The notes beneath the pieces were generated by a model. The model was given only the letters and a program-made list of their open reading frames with translations. It made no database searches and was not told the origin of the DNA. The translations under genes and the position numbers were made by a program. 64,000 nt of DNA from JAEVLT01 sp964484065. GTDB taxonomy: Bacteria; Bacillota; Bacilli; Bacillales; Cytobacillaceae. How positions within the stretch are numbered: position 1 is the first letter of the stretch; the number at the start of each line of letters is the position of its first letter. The stretch is taken from NCBI GenBank assembly GCA_964484065.1, contig CAZAEW010000002.1, forward strand, positions 1-64,000. The letters run 5' to 3'. This document shows, piece by piece, positions 42,311-50,916 of this stretch.

Positions 42311-42350
42311 AAGAAAGCAGCTGGATGCAGGGGATTGGAGAGATTGTGTC

Positions 42351-43193
42351 GTGAAAAAGCTTTTTGCAGTACTTGGGGATCCAATCGGTCATTCGATGTC
42401 ACCGATTATGCATAATGATTTATTTTTATATTATAACTTGGAGGGTACCTATCTTCCGTTTCAGGTGAAGCCAGAAAACTTAAGTGATGCTGTAAAAGGA
42501 TTAAAAGCAATTGGGGCAGGAGGCTTTAATGTTACCGTTCCGCATAAAAGCGCGATTATTCCTTATCTGGATGGTATTGACGACCTTGCTTTGAATATTG
42601 GAGCTGTTAATACGGTAGTCAATGAAAACGGTAAATTAATTGGCTATAATACAGACGGGCCCGGGTTTTTAAAAGGTTTAGAGAAGTATGTTCCTTCATT
42701 GACAGGACAAAAGGTATTAATTATTGGCGCCGGGGGAGCTGCACGTGCTATTTATTTTACCCTTGCCCAAAAAAACTGTACAGCGATTGATATTGCTAAC
42801 CGAACAGTGGAAAAAGCGGCCGGACTTGTAAAGGATTGCCCATTTTCGGTTCTATCCAAGGCACTTTCATTAGATCAAGCAGCTGAAGAATTAGGCAACT
42901 ATGATCTAATTGTTCAAACCACCATGATCGGTATGCACCCAAAGGTATCCGAGCAGCCGATTTGTCTTACACATCTAAAAAAACAGGCACTTGTTTGTGA
43001 TATTATTTACAATCCGCTTACCACACAGTTTCTAAGGGAAGCGCAGGAAAAAGGAGCGCAAATTCAAAACGGAATTGATATGTTTGTCAATCAGGGGGCG
43101 CTTGCTTTCGAAAAATGGACAGGAATCTTTCCTGATATCGAGAGAATGAGAGACTTGTGTTTAAAACAGCTTGGAGGTGCAAAGGAATGTTAA
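42351..43193 (+). CDS. aroE: Shikimate 5-dehydrogenase
   Basis: AroE reduces 3-dehydroshikimate with NADPH in the aromatic amino-acid pathway. The 280-residue protein has the substrate motif GDPIGHSMSPIMHN near residue 8, NVTVPHK with the catalytic lysine near 66, NTDGPGF near 101, and the nucleotide loop GAGGAARA near 128. The start is GTG at 42351. Its end overlaps the next gene by 7 bases. Confidence 0.96.
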   Translation: MKKLFAVLGDPIGHSMSPIMHNDLFLYYNLEGTYLPFQVKPENLSDAVKGLKAIGAGGFNVTVPHKSAIIPYLDGIDDLALNIGAVNTVVNENGKLIGYNTDGPGFLKGLEKYVPSLTGQKVLIIGAGGAARAIYFTLAQKNCTAIDIANRTVEKAAGLVKDCPFSVLSKALSLDQAAEELGNYDLIVQTTMIGMHPKVSEQPICLTHLKKQALVCDIIYNPLTTQFLREAQEKGAQIQNGIDMFVNQGALAFEKWTGIFPDIERMRDLCLKQLGGAKEC

Positions 43194-43477
43194 CTGGAAA
43201 ACAAAAAAGATTTTTACGCTCTAAAGCCCATCACCTGGATCCAATTTTTCAGGTTGGCAAGGGCGGAGTTAACGAAAATATGATTAAGCAGATTAAGGAT
43301 GCTTTGGAGGCAAGAGAACTTTTTAAAATAAGCGTTCTGCAAAATTGTGAAGAAGATAAAACGGTAGTTGCTGAGCAGCTTGCAGCCGGAGCAGATGCGG
43401 AACTGGTGCAAATTATCGGCAATACGATTGTTCTTTATAAGGAATCGACAGAAAATAAACAAATTCATTTACCGTAA
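43187..43477 (+). CDS. yhbY: Ribosome-assembly RNA-binding protein YhbY/YqeI
   Basis: This 96-residue protein is a single CRM domain, which binds pre-ribosomal RNA of the large subunit. Family elements are LTGKQKRFLRSKAHHLDPIFQVGKGG and the end IIGNTIVLYKES. The ATG at 43187 stands after GGAGGTGCAAAGG and overlaps aroE, so translation is coupled. It corresponds to yqeI of B. subtilis. Confidence 0.94.
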   Translation: MLTGKQKRFLRSKAHHLDPIFQVGKGGVNENMIKQIKDALEARELFKISVLQNCEEDKTVVAEQLAAGADAELVQIIGNTIVLYKESTENKQIHLP

Positions 43478-43506
43478 ATTCTAGGGATTGAAGGAGGAAA
43501 TTCATC

Positions 43507-44076
43507 ATGAAGAAAGTCGGGATTTTGGGAGGAACTTTTGATCCGCCTCATCACGGGCATTTGTTAATAGCGAATGAAGTTCTTACCGCTCTTGACCTTG
43601 ATGAAATTTGGTTTATGCCAAATCAAGAACCTCCACATAAAAAAAAGTCAGAATCGATCAGCAATAAAGACCGTTTAAACATGCTTGAGCTCGCTCTGGA
43701 CGGGAACAGTCAATTTAAAATTCAGCCGATTGAGCTTGAACGCAATGGTCCGTCCTATACAGCCGAAACGATGAAAATTATTAAATCGCTATATAAAGAT
43801 TATCAATTTTTCTTTATTATCGGAGCAGACATGATTGAATATTTACCTAAATGGTACAAAATCGATGAGTTGGTCACGCTTGTTCAATTCGTCGGTGTGG
43901 AAAGACCGGAATACGATCATGATACTATTTATCCTGTTCTTTTTGTTGATGTTCCCTCCATGGATGTTTCATCCAGCATGATCCGTGAACGATTAAAGAA
44001 GGGAAAATCGGTTCGGTACTTGATACCGGATTCGATTATTCATTACATAAAGGAGAACCGTTTATATGGAACGTGA
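43507..44076 (+). CDS. nadD: Nicotinate-nucleotide adenylyltransferase
   Basis: NadD converts nicotinate mononucleotide and ATP to deamido-NAD. The 189-residue protein has the nucleotidyltransferase motif GGTFDPPHHGH at residues 8-18 and the late SSSMIRERL, the form of the ISTxxR motif. The ATG at 43507 follows AAGGAGGAA. It overlaps yqeK by 11 bases. Confidence 0.96.
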   Translation: MKKVGILGGTFDPPHHGHLLIANEVLTALDLDEIWFMPNQEPPHKKKSESISNKDRLNMLELALDGNSQFKIQPIELERNGPSYTAETMKIIKSLYKDYQFFFIIGADMIEYLPKWYKIDELVTLVQFVGVERPEYDHDTIYPVLFVDVPSMDVSSSMIRERLKKGKSVRYLIPDSIIHYIKENRLYGT

Positions 44077-44632
44077 ACAAGCATTAAAACTGGTTAAAAA
44101 GCATTTGACTGAGCACCGCTACCTACATACAGTGGGTGTAATGGAAACAGCCGTCATTCTTGCTGAACAATATGGGGTGAATGCCAAAAAGGCAGAATTG
44201 GCAGGAATTTTTCATGACTATGCAAAATTCCGCCCTAAAGAAGAAATGAAAGAAATAATTGTCAATCAGGGTATGCGTAAGGATTTACTCGACTATAATA
44301 TGGAATTGTGGCATGCTCCTGTTGGCGCCTATCTTGTTGAACAAGAAGCCGGAATTACTGACAAAGAAGTATTAGATGCGATCCGCTACCATACTTCAGG
44401 ACGTCCCGGCATGAAAAAGTTAGAAAAAATTATTTATTTGGCTGATTATATTGAGCCGGGCCGGCATTTTCCAGGGGTAGAGGAAGTAAGAGAACTGGCA
44501 AAAATTCATTTAGATAAAGCCGTTATTAAAGCAATTCAAAACACAATTGTCTTTTTACTGAAAAAAAATCAGACCATCTATCCAGAAACAATTTTTACTT
44601 ATAATGATCTCGTGATAAATTTGGAGGATTGA
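44066..44632 (+). CDS. yqeK: HD-domain Ap4A hydrolase YqeK
   Basis: YqeK hydrolyses diadenosine tetraphosphate symmetrically to two ADP in Gram-positive bacteria. The 188-residue protein has the HD metal ligands in HRYLHTVGV, the pair in GIFHDYAKFR near residue 51, and a late aspartate in YLADYIEPGR. The start ATG lies inside nadD, so the two are translationally coupled; both act on adenylated nucleotides. Confidence 0.93.
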   Translation: MEREQALKLVKKHLTEHRYLHTVGVMETAVILAEQYGVNAKKAELAGIFHDYAKFRPKEEMKEIIVNQGMRKDLLDYNMELWHAPVGAYLVEQEAGITDKEVLDAIRYHTSGRPGMKKLEKIIYLADYIEPGRHFPGVEEVRELAKIHLDKAVIKAIQNTIVFLLKKNQTIYPETIFTYNDLVINLED

Positions 44633-44636
44633 TTGA

Positions 44637-44993
44637 ATGGAGCAATATGATTTATTAAAAGTAGCCGTAAAAGCGGCCGATGACAAGCGGGCTGAAGATA
44701 TTGTCGCCCTGAATATGCAAGGGATTTCTCTGATTGCTGATTATTTTGTTATTTGTCATGGGAATTCGGACAAGCAGGTCCAAGCAATTGCGAGAGAAAT
44801 CAAAGAAAAAGCGGAGGAATATCATTTTGAAGTGAAGCGAATTGAAGGGTACGATGAAGCAAAATGGGTTCTGATTGACATGGGGGATGTTGTTGTCCAT
44901 GTATTCCTCCGTGATGAAAGATCTTATTATAATCTTGAACGTTTATGGGGCGATGCTCCCTTAGAGGATATTCGCAGTGTGCTGAATCCATGA
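44637..44993 (+). CDS. rsfS: Ribosomal silencing factor RsfS
   Basis: RsfS binds ribosomal protein L14 on the 50S subunit and prevents joining with 30S in starvation. The 118-residue length is that of B. subtilis YqeL. Family segments are ADYFVICHGNSDKQVQAIA and WVLIDMGDVVVHVF. The start ATG comes 4 bases after yqeK with GGAGGATTGA as ribosome-binding site. Confidence 0.95.
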   Translation: MEQYDLLKVAVKAADDKRAEDIVALNMQGISLIADYFVICHGNSDKQVQAIAREIKEKAEEYHFEVKRIEGYDEAKWVLIDMGDVVVHVFLRDERSYYNLERLWGDAPLEDIRSVLNP

Positions 44994-45733
44994 GTTATGA
45001 AGGATTTGCTTATATTTACGATGAATTGATGGAGGATGCCCCTTACGATAAGTGGGTTCAATATTTATCAGAACGCTTATCTGCATTCGGCATAACTGGA
45101 AATTCATTGCTTGACTTGGGCTGCGGCACGGGGGAGCTCTCATTGCGGCTTGTCCGGGAAGGGTTTGCTGTAACCGGTGTCGATTTATCGGCTGATATGC
45201 TGGCAGTTGCAAGGGCAAAAGCCCAGGAAGAAAATCTTTACATTCCTTTCTACCAACAGGATATGGCTGAGCTTGAAGGCTTTGGGCAGTTTGATGTAAT
45301 TGGTATCTTTTGCGATTCTCTTAATTATTTATGTTCAGAAGAAAAAGTGAAACAAACCTTTACTAAGACTTTTCAACATTTGAAAAGGGGCGGTGTCCTT
45401 TTTTTTGATGTTCATTCTGTCTTTAAAATGAATGAAATTTTTATGAATCAGACGTTTACAGTAAACGGGGATCAATTAGCCTATATCTGGAATTGTTTTC
45501 CGGGTGATTTTCCTGATAGTGTTGAACACGAGTTAAGTTTTTTTGTTTTAGATGAGCGCACCGGAAAATATGACCGTATTGATGAGTTTCATCAACAGAG
45601 AACTTTTCCAATCAAGCAGTATAAAGAATGGCTTGAACAAGCCGGTTTTGAAGTGGCAGAAATCACTGCTGATTTTGAGGCAAAAGCCCCGGGACCCCAA
45701 TCAGAAAGAATTTTTTTCATGGCAAGAAAATAA
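44990..45733 (+). CDS. yqeM: SAM-dependent methyltransferase YqeM
   Basis: This 247-residue class I methyltransferase has the SAM motif LLDLGCGTGELSLRL near residue 39 and the acidic end of strand 2 (VTGVDLSADML). The rest is typical of the YqeM family, whose substrate is unknown. Its ATG overlaps the rsfS stop (ATGA). It ends the yqeG-yqeM operon; the downstream region is filled with palindromic repeats. Confidence 0.92.
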   Translation: MSYEGFAYIYDELMEDAPYDKWVQYLSERLSAFGITGNSLLDLGCGTGELSLRLVREGFAVTGVDLSADMLAVARAKAQEENLYIPFYQQDMAELEGFGQFDVIGIFCDSLNYLCSEEKVKQTFTKTFQHLKRGGVLFFDVHSVFKMNEIFMNQTFTVNGDQLAYIWNCFPGDFPDSVEHELSFFVLDERTGKYDRIDEFHQQRTFPIKQYKEWLEQAGFEVAEITADFEAKAPGPQSERIFFMARK

Positions 45734-45988
45734 AGTGAAACTTCCATCAGTGGGGGTTTTCTTCATCCCCCGCTGATGGTTAGTCCCGTTCTACTGTCTC
45801 TTATATCAAGGCTTACACCTTGATATAAGAGACAGTACGAACCCGATTGGTTCAACTAAGCCGCTAAAAAACGAAGCGGCAAGTTTCACTGTATTTCACC
45901 AATCGGCTTTTACGGGCAGTTCCCGCCTAGGATTTCTTGTTTCACTCACACACTTGAGATGGGGTTGTACCGCCCGTTAATAAGGGAT
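45731..45988. repeat. Nested palindromic intergenic repeat element
   Basis: The element starts with AAAGTGAAACTTCCATCAG and contains, in order, a 13-bp stem (45744-45756 with 45767-45779), the 42-bp palindrome at 45794-45835, GATTGGT / ACCAATC (45845-45851 with 45898-45904) enclosing GCCGCT / AGCGGC, and ACGGGC / GCCCGT (45912-45917 with 45972-45977). AGTGAAACTT at 45734-45743 is inverted as AAGTTTCACT at 45881-45890. Both ends recur, without the middle, at 47709-47762. It has no gene and looks like a dispersed MITE-like repeat. Confidence 0.7.
45794..45835. repeat. 42-bp palindrome with Tn5/IS50-like ends
   Basis: CTGTCTCTTATATCAAGG (45794-45811) and its exact reverse complement (45818-45835) flank CTTACA. 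The outer 12 bases, CTGTCTCTTATA, equal the outer end of the Tn5 mosaic end. The inner part differs. No target duplication is visible. Confidence 0.75.
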
Positions 45989-45994
45989 AAATTG

Positions 45995-46059
45995 GACCCC
46001 GCCTATCTGAATTCTTTGTTCAACAAAGAATTCGGATAGGCGGGGTCTTAATATTTTTT
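45995..46059 (+). terminator. Very long hairpin terminator between yqeM and comER
   Basis: Arms at 45995-46020 and 46022-46047 are reverse complements over 26 positions with a single T-G pair; the loop is only one to three bases. TTAATATTTTTT follows on the + strand. It should end transcription from yqeM and may also stop comER. Confidence 0.88.
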
Positions 46060-46094
46060 CTTTGCAGAAGGAATTTTTGGATGCAGCGGCGAAA

Positions 46095-46919
46095 TTATTT
46101 ATTTGCAAGCTGACCGCTCACTTTTTCAAGTTCCTCCTCAAACTTCGCTTGGGTTGCATGAAAGAGATGCTCAAAAACTTCTCCTAATTCTTCATCCATC
46201 ACTTTAATACCTTCGCCGGTAATACCGCCTTTAACACAAACTTTCTCCAATAATGTTGGCAGAGTATAATGCCCCTGCTTTAACAGCTCCCCAAGGCCGA
46301 CAATCATTTCACTCGCTAATTTTGTGGCAACGTCTTCTTCAATTCCCGTTTCGTTTACAGCAGCTTGAATAAATTGCTGCAATAAATAACTAAAGAAAGC
46401 AGGCCCGCAGCTCACAATATCGGATGCCACTCTAGTCACTTCCTGTTTGATTTCCACCGGAACTGAAATTTTTGAAAACAATTGCTGAACATTTTCTTTC
46501 CAGACAGGCTGACAGTGCTCTCCATAGGTTATTAGCGAAACTCCCGCCAAGGCTCGATTTGTAATACTGGGAATTACCCGGACCACGGAACATGAGACCT
46601 TATTTTCGAGCTGTTGTGTACTGATCGGGCTTGTGATGGAAATAATGCATTTTTCTTTTGTCAGAAAGGGGGTTATTTCTTGCAGAACTGGAAATACATC
46701 CAATGGCTTTACACACAAAAACAGGATATTGCACTCTGCCGCCACTTCTCCCGCATTTCTTCCCACCTGAATGTCTTGATATTTATCTTTAAGCAATAAT
46801 GCTTTTGATTTTGTCCTATTTGTAATCATTAAAGAAGAAGGGGGTGCCGCTTCAGCTTCAATGAAAGCTTCCGCTAATATTCTCCCCATATTACCTGTAC
46901 CAATAATACCTATATTCAT
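46095..46919 (-). CDS. comER: Late competence/sporulation protein ComER (pyrroline-5-carboxylate reductase family)
   Basis: This 274-residue protein has the ProC fold: the Rossmann motif GIIGTGNMG at residues 4-12 and the C-terminal domain with CGPAFFSYLLQQ and VCVKGGITGEGI. In B. subtilis ComER is encoded opposite comEA and is not needed for transformation, but it affects sporulation and biofilm formation. The divergent position next to comEA and the length identify it as ComER rather than a biosynthetic ProC. Confidence 0.9.
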   Translation of the reverse strand: MNIGIIGTGNMGRILAEAFIEAEAAPPSSLMITNRTKSKALLLKDKYQDIQVGRNAGEVAAECNILFLCVKPLDVFPVLQEITPFLTKEKCIISITSPISTQQLENKVSCSVVRVIPSITNRALAGVSLITYGEHCQPVWKENVQQLFSKISVPVEIKQEVTRVASDIVSCGPAFFSYLLQQFIQAAVNETGIEEDVATKLASEMIVGLGELLKQGHYTLPTLLEKVCVKGGITGEGIKVMDEELGEVFEHLFHATQAKFEEELEKVSGQLANK

Positions 46920-47003
46920 CGTTCCAACCCTCCTTAAACGAAAGTTTCTTTACTAACCATATGATTTCAATCAGTAAATTATACCTAAGGAAGGATGATT
47001 GCT

Positions 47004-47648
47004 TTGAAAGCTTGGATTATGGAACATAAATTTTTGTTTTTTGCTGCCCTTTTTATTTTGGCAGGAGCCTTGTATTATACTTATTTCGATCAGCCCGGAC
47101 GAATGGAAAATCAAAAAATCACTAACATTGAACCTGCCACGTCTGCAAAAGACGAAGATAAACAGGAAGATGAACAGCCTAAACAAGCAGAAAAAAAGGA
47201 AACGATTATCGTGGATGTGAAAGGGGAAATAAACTTGCCGGGGGTGTATTCATCCAACCAAGACGAACGTGTGATTGATGTTATTCAAAGAGCCGGCGGT
47301 CTTACAGACAAGGCTGACAAGAGTCAAGTTAATTTTGCTGCACACGTACAGGATGAAATGGTTATTTATGTTCCCGCAATAGGGGAACCCGGCCCTGCAA
47401 TGGCAAGTACCGGCACCTCAACAGTTGTTGCTTCTAATTCAAATAGCGCTGCAGGAAAAATAAACATCAATAAAGCGGATGAAAGTCAATTGCAAGACCT
47501 TCCTGGAATTGGACCGGCCAAAGCTGCTGCGATTATCCAATATCGACAGGATAACGGCCCATTTAAACAAGCAGAGGATTTAAAGAAAATCAGCGGAATC
47601 GGTGAAAAGACATTTGAAAAATTAAAGGATGCTGTTTCTGTACAATAG
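47004..47648 (+). CDS. comEA: Competence DNA receptor ComEA
   Basis: ComEA is a membrane-anchored protein that binds incoming double-stranded DNA. The 214-residue protein has one N-terminal membrane segment (about 9-29), a hydrophilic linker, a SLBB-like domain (VDVKGEINLPGVY), a flexible part, and a C-terminal helix-hairpin-helix pair (INKADESQLQDLPGIGPAKAAAII, ISGIGEKTFEKL). The TTG at 47004 stands 8 bases from AAGGA; an ATG at 46995 overlaps that site. comEB and comEC follow. Confidence 0.93.
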   Translation: MKAWIMEHKFLFFAALFILAGALYYTYFDQPGRMENQKITNIEPATSAKDEDKQEDEQPKQAEKKETIIVDVKGEINLPGVYSSNQDERVIDVIQRAGGLTDKADKSQVNFAAHVQDEMVIYVPAIGEPGPAMASTGTSTVVASNSNSAAGKININKADESQLQDLPGIGPAKAAAIIQYRQDNGPFKQAEDLKKISGIGEKTFEKLKDAVSVQ

Positions 47649-47708
47649 CTTGGAACTTTCCATTGACCCAAATAACCTTTCACAAGTACACTAAAAATGA
47701 AACTGGAT

Positions 47709-47762
47709 TAAAGTGAAACTTCAATCAGTGGGGGTTTTTTGACGCCAGTTAATGCGGGATAA
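47709..47762 (+). repeat. Short copy of the intergenic repeat
   Basis: TAAAGTGAAACTTC-A-ATCAG and the following GGGGGTTTT match 45731-45760 with one difference. The end GACGCCAGTTAATGCGGGATAA resembles 45970-45990. It appears to be the two ends of the longer element without its middle. It lies just before the comEB ribosome-binding site. Confidence 0.6.
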
Positions 47763-47782
47763 TGTTTATGGGAGTGAATAAT

Positions 47783-48244
47783 TTGAAGAGGATTTCCTGG
47801 GATCAGTATTTTATGGCGCAAAGCCATTTACTAGCATTAAGAAGTACCTGTACAAGACTGATGGTCGGTGCAACCATTGTCAGGGACAAACGGATTATCG
47901 CCGGAGGCTACAATGGGTCCATTGCCGGCGGAGATCATTGCATTGATAAAGGATGCTATGTGATCGATCATCATTGCGTTCGGACGATTCATGCGGAGAT
48001 GAATGCCCTGCTGCAGTGTGCCAAGTTTGGCGTTCCTACGTCAGGTGCCGAGATTTATGTTACACATTTTCCTTGTCTTCAGTGCACAAAGGCATTAATT
48101 CAAGCTGGAATCAAGACTGTTTACTATGCATCTGATTATAAAAATCATCCTTATGCCATTGAACTGTTTGAACAAGCAAATGTAGAAGTTGTACAAGTTG
48201 AACTAAAAGACAGGATTATTGACCTTGGTAAAATCAATGATTAA
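47783..48244 (+). CDS. comEB: ComEB, dCMP deaminase family
   Basis: This 153-residue zinc deaminase has the metal ligands in HAEMNALL and PCLQC. dCMP deaminase makes dUMP for thymidylate synthesis. ComEB of B. subtilis has the same domain and is not required for DNA uptake, though it influences polar localisation of ComGA. B. subtilis ComEB is longer (189 residues as I recall), so a C-terminal extension is missing here. The start is TTG at 47783 after GGGAGTGA. Confidence 0.9.
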   Translation: MKRISWDQYFMAQSHLLALRSTCTRLMVGATIVRDKRIIAGGYNGSIAGGDHCIDKGCYVIDHHCVRTIHAEMNALLQCAKFGVPTSGAEIYVTHFPCLQCTKALIQAGIKTVYYASDYKNHPYAIELFEQANVEVVQVELKDRIIDLGKIND

Positions 48245-48314
48245 AGACCGGCTGGCTCCAAGTTGTTTACATCGGACTGGGGCCGCCTCTATTATCATTT
48301 AGGAGAGAGATTAC

Positions 48315-50642
48315 ATGTATGGGAGGTTTATTTATTTTGCTGCCGCTGCCCTTTTAGGAGTGCTTTGTTCCCTCAAATCATTTCTGCTGTTTATCCTTTT
48401 ACTTTTGTTTTATCTTTTGCTTTTATCGATATACAAACAATTCTCCATCCCGCAAATTTCCATTTTGCTTGCGTTTTTTCTGCTCTTCTTTGTTTCCGCG
48501 CAGTTTGCTGTCCTCCATAACCGTACCATGATTTCCCCTTCGTCCAGCCATTTTTACGTAGAGTTCATTGAAGCACCGAAAATAGACGGTGACAAACTCC
48601 AGATTATCGCCAAAGATGCAGCCACCCGTGAAAAATTACTGTTACGCTATAAAATAACTTCAGAAAAAGAGAAAAAGCTGCTTGAGGAAGGAAGCTATTA
48701 TGGCTGCCTATGCAAAGTGTCTGGAGAGCTGATAACACCGCCTGAAGCAACAAACGAAAATGCGTTTAACTATCGGCAGTATTTATTTAATCAGCATATT
48801 TTTTGGTTTCTCGACAGCCGCACCATGCCTCTTGAAAATTGTACGAAGCAGAAGTTAACTCTGCTGATGCTGCTGAAACAATGGCGTTACGAAGGAATTA
48901 ACGATCTTCGCCGCCATTTTCCGTTGGAAACTGCTGCTCTTGCCGCAGCTCTTATTTACGGAGAAACCTCGCTAATGTCCCCTGACACGCTTGCTGATTA
49001 CCAGAACATTGGAATTTCCCATTTATTAGCGATTTCAGGTCTTCAGGTAACCTTGCTTGTGATAATGATCTTTTATCTTGGCATAAGAATGGGAAGAACA
49101 AGGGAGTTTATGACAAACTTGCTGCTGGGACTTCTCCCCGGATATGCGGTAATAACAGGAGGGGCACCCTCTGTGGTGCGTTCTGTTTTGATGCTCTTTT
49201 TAGTAATGTCCGTCGTAAAATGGGGAAGGCCTGTTCAACTGCTCCCGATCGACGCATTAAGTATTGCTTTTCTAATCTATCTCTTCTTCAATCCCTATGT
49301 CGTTTTTGATGTTGGCTTCCAGCTTTCGTTTATTGTTTGCTCCGCTGTGATCCTTTCAAGTCCATCCATTCTCAATCGTTATCAAAACAGCATAGCCCAA
49401 ACCGCAGCTGTGTCTTTGACCTCTCAGCTTGCTGCCCTTCCTGTTCTGCTTTATTATTTTTTTGAAATACCCTTCATCAGTATTTTTGCGAATCTTATCT
49501 TTATCCCTCTGTACTCGTATTTATTTCTCCCCGGAGTTTATCTTTTATTAGTAATTCGATTCACCATTGGGATCGTTCCAAACCCCATCATCAATTTGTT
49601 TACCGCGTTTGTTGATTGGTCCATTTATCTTTCGCAGGTCTTTTCCAGCGGAAGTATTCCAAAATTTACTTCAGGGAGACCTGGCGTTATTTTTCTTGCA
49701 GTATATTGTGCAATCGTGCTGGCTATTTTTATTTTATGGGAAAAAAGGTTTCCTAAAGAATGGAGAGGATTATTGATTGTTTTAGTGCTTGTCCTTTTCC
49801 AAATCCAAGCAGGCTGGAATAGACTAAATCCGGTTGGTGAGGTTTCCATTATTGATGTTGGACAGGGAGACAGTATTTTTATTCACCTTCCGCAAAACCA
49901 AGGGAATTATTTAATTGATACGGGAGGGATATTGCCCTTTCAAGCCGATTCGTGGCAGCAGCGGACGAAAACGTTTGATCCCGGGCGTAAGATTGTTCTG
50001 CCTTTTCTAAAAGGGAAAGGCATTACCAAAATCGATAAATTAATCCTGACTCATGGCGATCTTGATCATATCGGTGGTGCTTTTGCGCTGATTGAGGAAA
50101 TTAAGATTGGTGAAATTTTGCTGCCGTCAGTAAAAGAGCCTTCCGAAGGCGAAAAGGCTATTGTTCAATCGGCACACGAAAAAGGTATCCCCATTGTTTA
50201 TGTTTCTGAAGGACAGCAATGGCGAAACGGAGAAAGCCGCTTTTTGATTCTTTCTCCCAAAAGAAATTATGAAGGAGAGCGAAATCGAGGATCCGTTGCT
50301 ATATTAGCAAGTGTTGGCGGATTAAATTGGTTTTTCGGTGGCGATTTAAATCAAGAAGGAGAAGAAGAAATCGTAAAACGGTATCCGAATATCAATATTG
50401 ATGTGATAAAGGTCGGACACCATGGAAGCAAAACTTCCAGTTCACCGGATTTTCTAAACCACTACAAACCAAGGGCAGCGCTTATTTCGGTTGGTAAGAA
50501 AAACCGTTTTGGCCATCCGCACCAAGAGGTAATCAATCTGCTGAGAAAATCAGAGGCTGTTATTTACAGAACAGATGAAAATGGAGAAATTACCTATCGT
50601 TTTTTCAAGGGATCAGGAACCTTTTCTACATACCTGCCATAA
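48315..50642 (+). CDS. comEC: Competence DNA channel protein ComEC
   Basis: ComEC forms the membrane channel that takes up one DNA strand. The 775-residue protein has N-terminal membrane spans, an OB-like extracellular loop, the Competence domain with many spans (HLLAISGLQVTLLV near residue 235), and a C-terminal metallo-beta-lactamase domain with DVGQGDS and THGDLDHIGG (about 578) that may degrade the non-transported strand. Length equals that of B. subtilis ComEC. The ATG at 48315 follows AGGAGAGAG. The intact gene suggests that the uptake route is functional. Confidence 0.95.
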   Translation: MYGRFIYFAAAALLGVLCSLKSFLLFILLLLFYLLLLSIYKQFSIPQISILLAFFLLFFVSAQFAVLHNRTMISPSSSHFYVEFIEAPKIDGDKLQIIAKDAATREKLLLRYKITSEKEKKLLEEGSYYGCLCKVSGELITPPEATNENAFNYRQYLFNQHIFWFLDSRTMPLENCTKQKLTLLMLLKQWRYEGINDLRRHFPLETAALAAALIYGETSLMSPDTLADYQNIGISHLLAISGLQVTLLVIMIFYLGIRMGRTREFMTNLLLGLLPGYAVITGGAPSVVRSVLMLFLVMSVVKWGRPVQLLPIDALSIAFLIYLFFNPYVVFDVGFQLSFIVCSAVILSSPSILNRYQNSIAQTAAVSLTSQLAALPVLLYYFFEIPFISIFANLIFIPLYSYLFLPGVYLLLVIRFTIGIVPNPIINLFTAFVDWSIYLSQVFSSGSIPKFTSGRPGVIFLAVYCAIVLAIFILWEKRFPKEWRGLLIVLVLVLFQIQAGWNRLNPVGEVSIIDVGQGDSIFIHLPQNQGNYLIDTGGILPFQADSWQQRTKTFDPGRKIVLPFLKGKGITKIDKLILTHGDLDHIGGAFALIEEIKIGEILLPSVKEPSEGEKAIVQSAHEKGIPIVYVSEGQQWRNGESRFLILSPKRNYEGERNRGSVAILASVGGLNWFFGGDLNQEGEEEIVKRYPNINIDVIKVGHHGSKTSSSPDFLNHYKPRAALISVGKKNRFGHPHQEVINLLRKSEAVIYRTDENGEITYRFFKGSGTFSTYLP

Positions 50643-50676
50643 AATACAGCAATTAAAGAAAAGGGTTAAATAAAAA

Positions 50677-50700
50677 AAGACTGCAGAAACATGCAGTCTT
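50677..50700. terminator. Terminator between comEC and yqzM
   Basis: AAGACTGCA / TGCAGTCTT with a 6-nt loop. On the reverse strand it is followed by TTTTTATTT, which suits yqzM; on the forward strand the tail is weaker. Confidence 0.85.
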
Positions 50701-50716
50701 CAAATAGCCTTTTTGG

Positions 50717-50851
50717 TCAGGATCCAACTAGTTTTATGATTGTCGCAATGATAAACAAAGTGGCAAAAAAACCAAATGATACGAAAAAACCTGCCGCTGA
50801 ATCAGAAGCATCGTTACGTTTACTTTGGACATTTTGTTCAAATTCGTTCAC
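50717..50851 (-). CDS. yqzM: Small membrane protein YqzM
   Basis: A reverse-strand frame starts with GTG at 50851, behind AGGAGGGAT, and encodes 44 residues: NEFEQNVQSKRNDASDSAAG, then a single hydrophobic helix (FFVSFGFFATLFIIATIIKLV) and GS. It is the YqzM family, found at the same place between comEC and holA in B. subtilis. Function is unknown. It is too short for most ORF cut-offs. Confidence 0.88.
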   Translation of the reverse strand: MNEFEQNVQSKRNDASDSAAGFFVSFGFFATLFIIATIIKLVGS

Positions 50852-50916
50852 AGTCGATCCCTCCTAATTTCATTTAAGTATAAGGTACTTAACAAAAAAA
50901 ATCCAGCTTCCTTTAA

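Noticed and set aside
45794..45835. Mate-pair adapter junction left in the assembly
   Set aside because: Only the outer 12 bases match the Tn5 mosaic end; the inner bases differ, and the palindrome is embedded in a larger repeat. Not fully excluded, so kept as a caveat in the findings.
45731..46059. CRISPR array
   Set aside because: The repeats here are inverted and nested, not regularly spaced direct repeats with unique spacers, and no cas gene is near.
46095..46919. Biosynthetic pyrroline-5-carboxylate reductase (proC)
   Set aside because: Family fold fits, but the divergent position to comEA and the length point to ComER.
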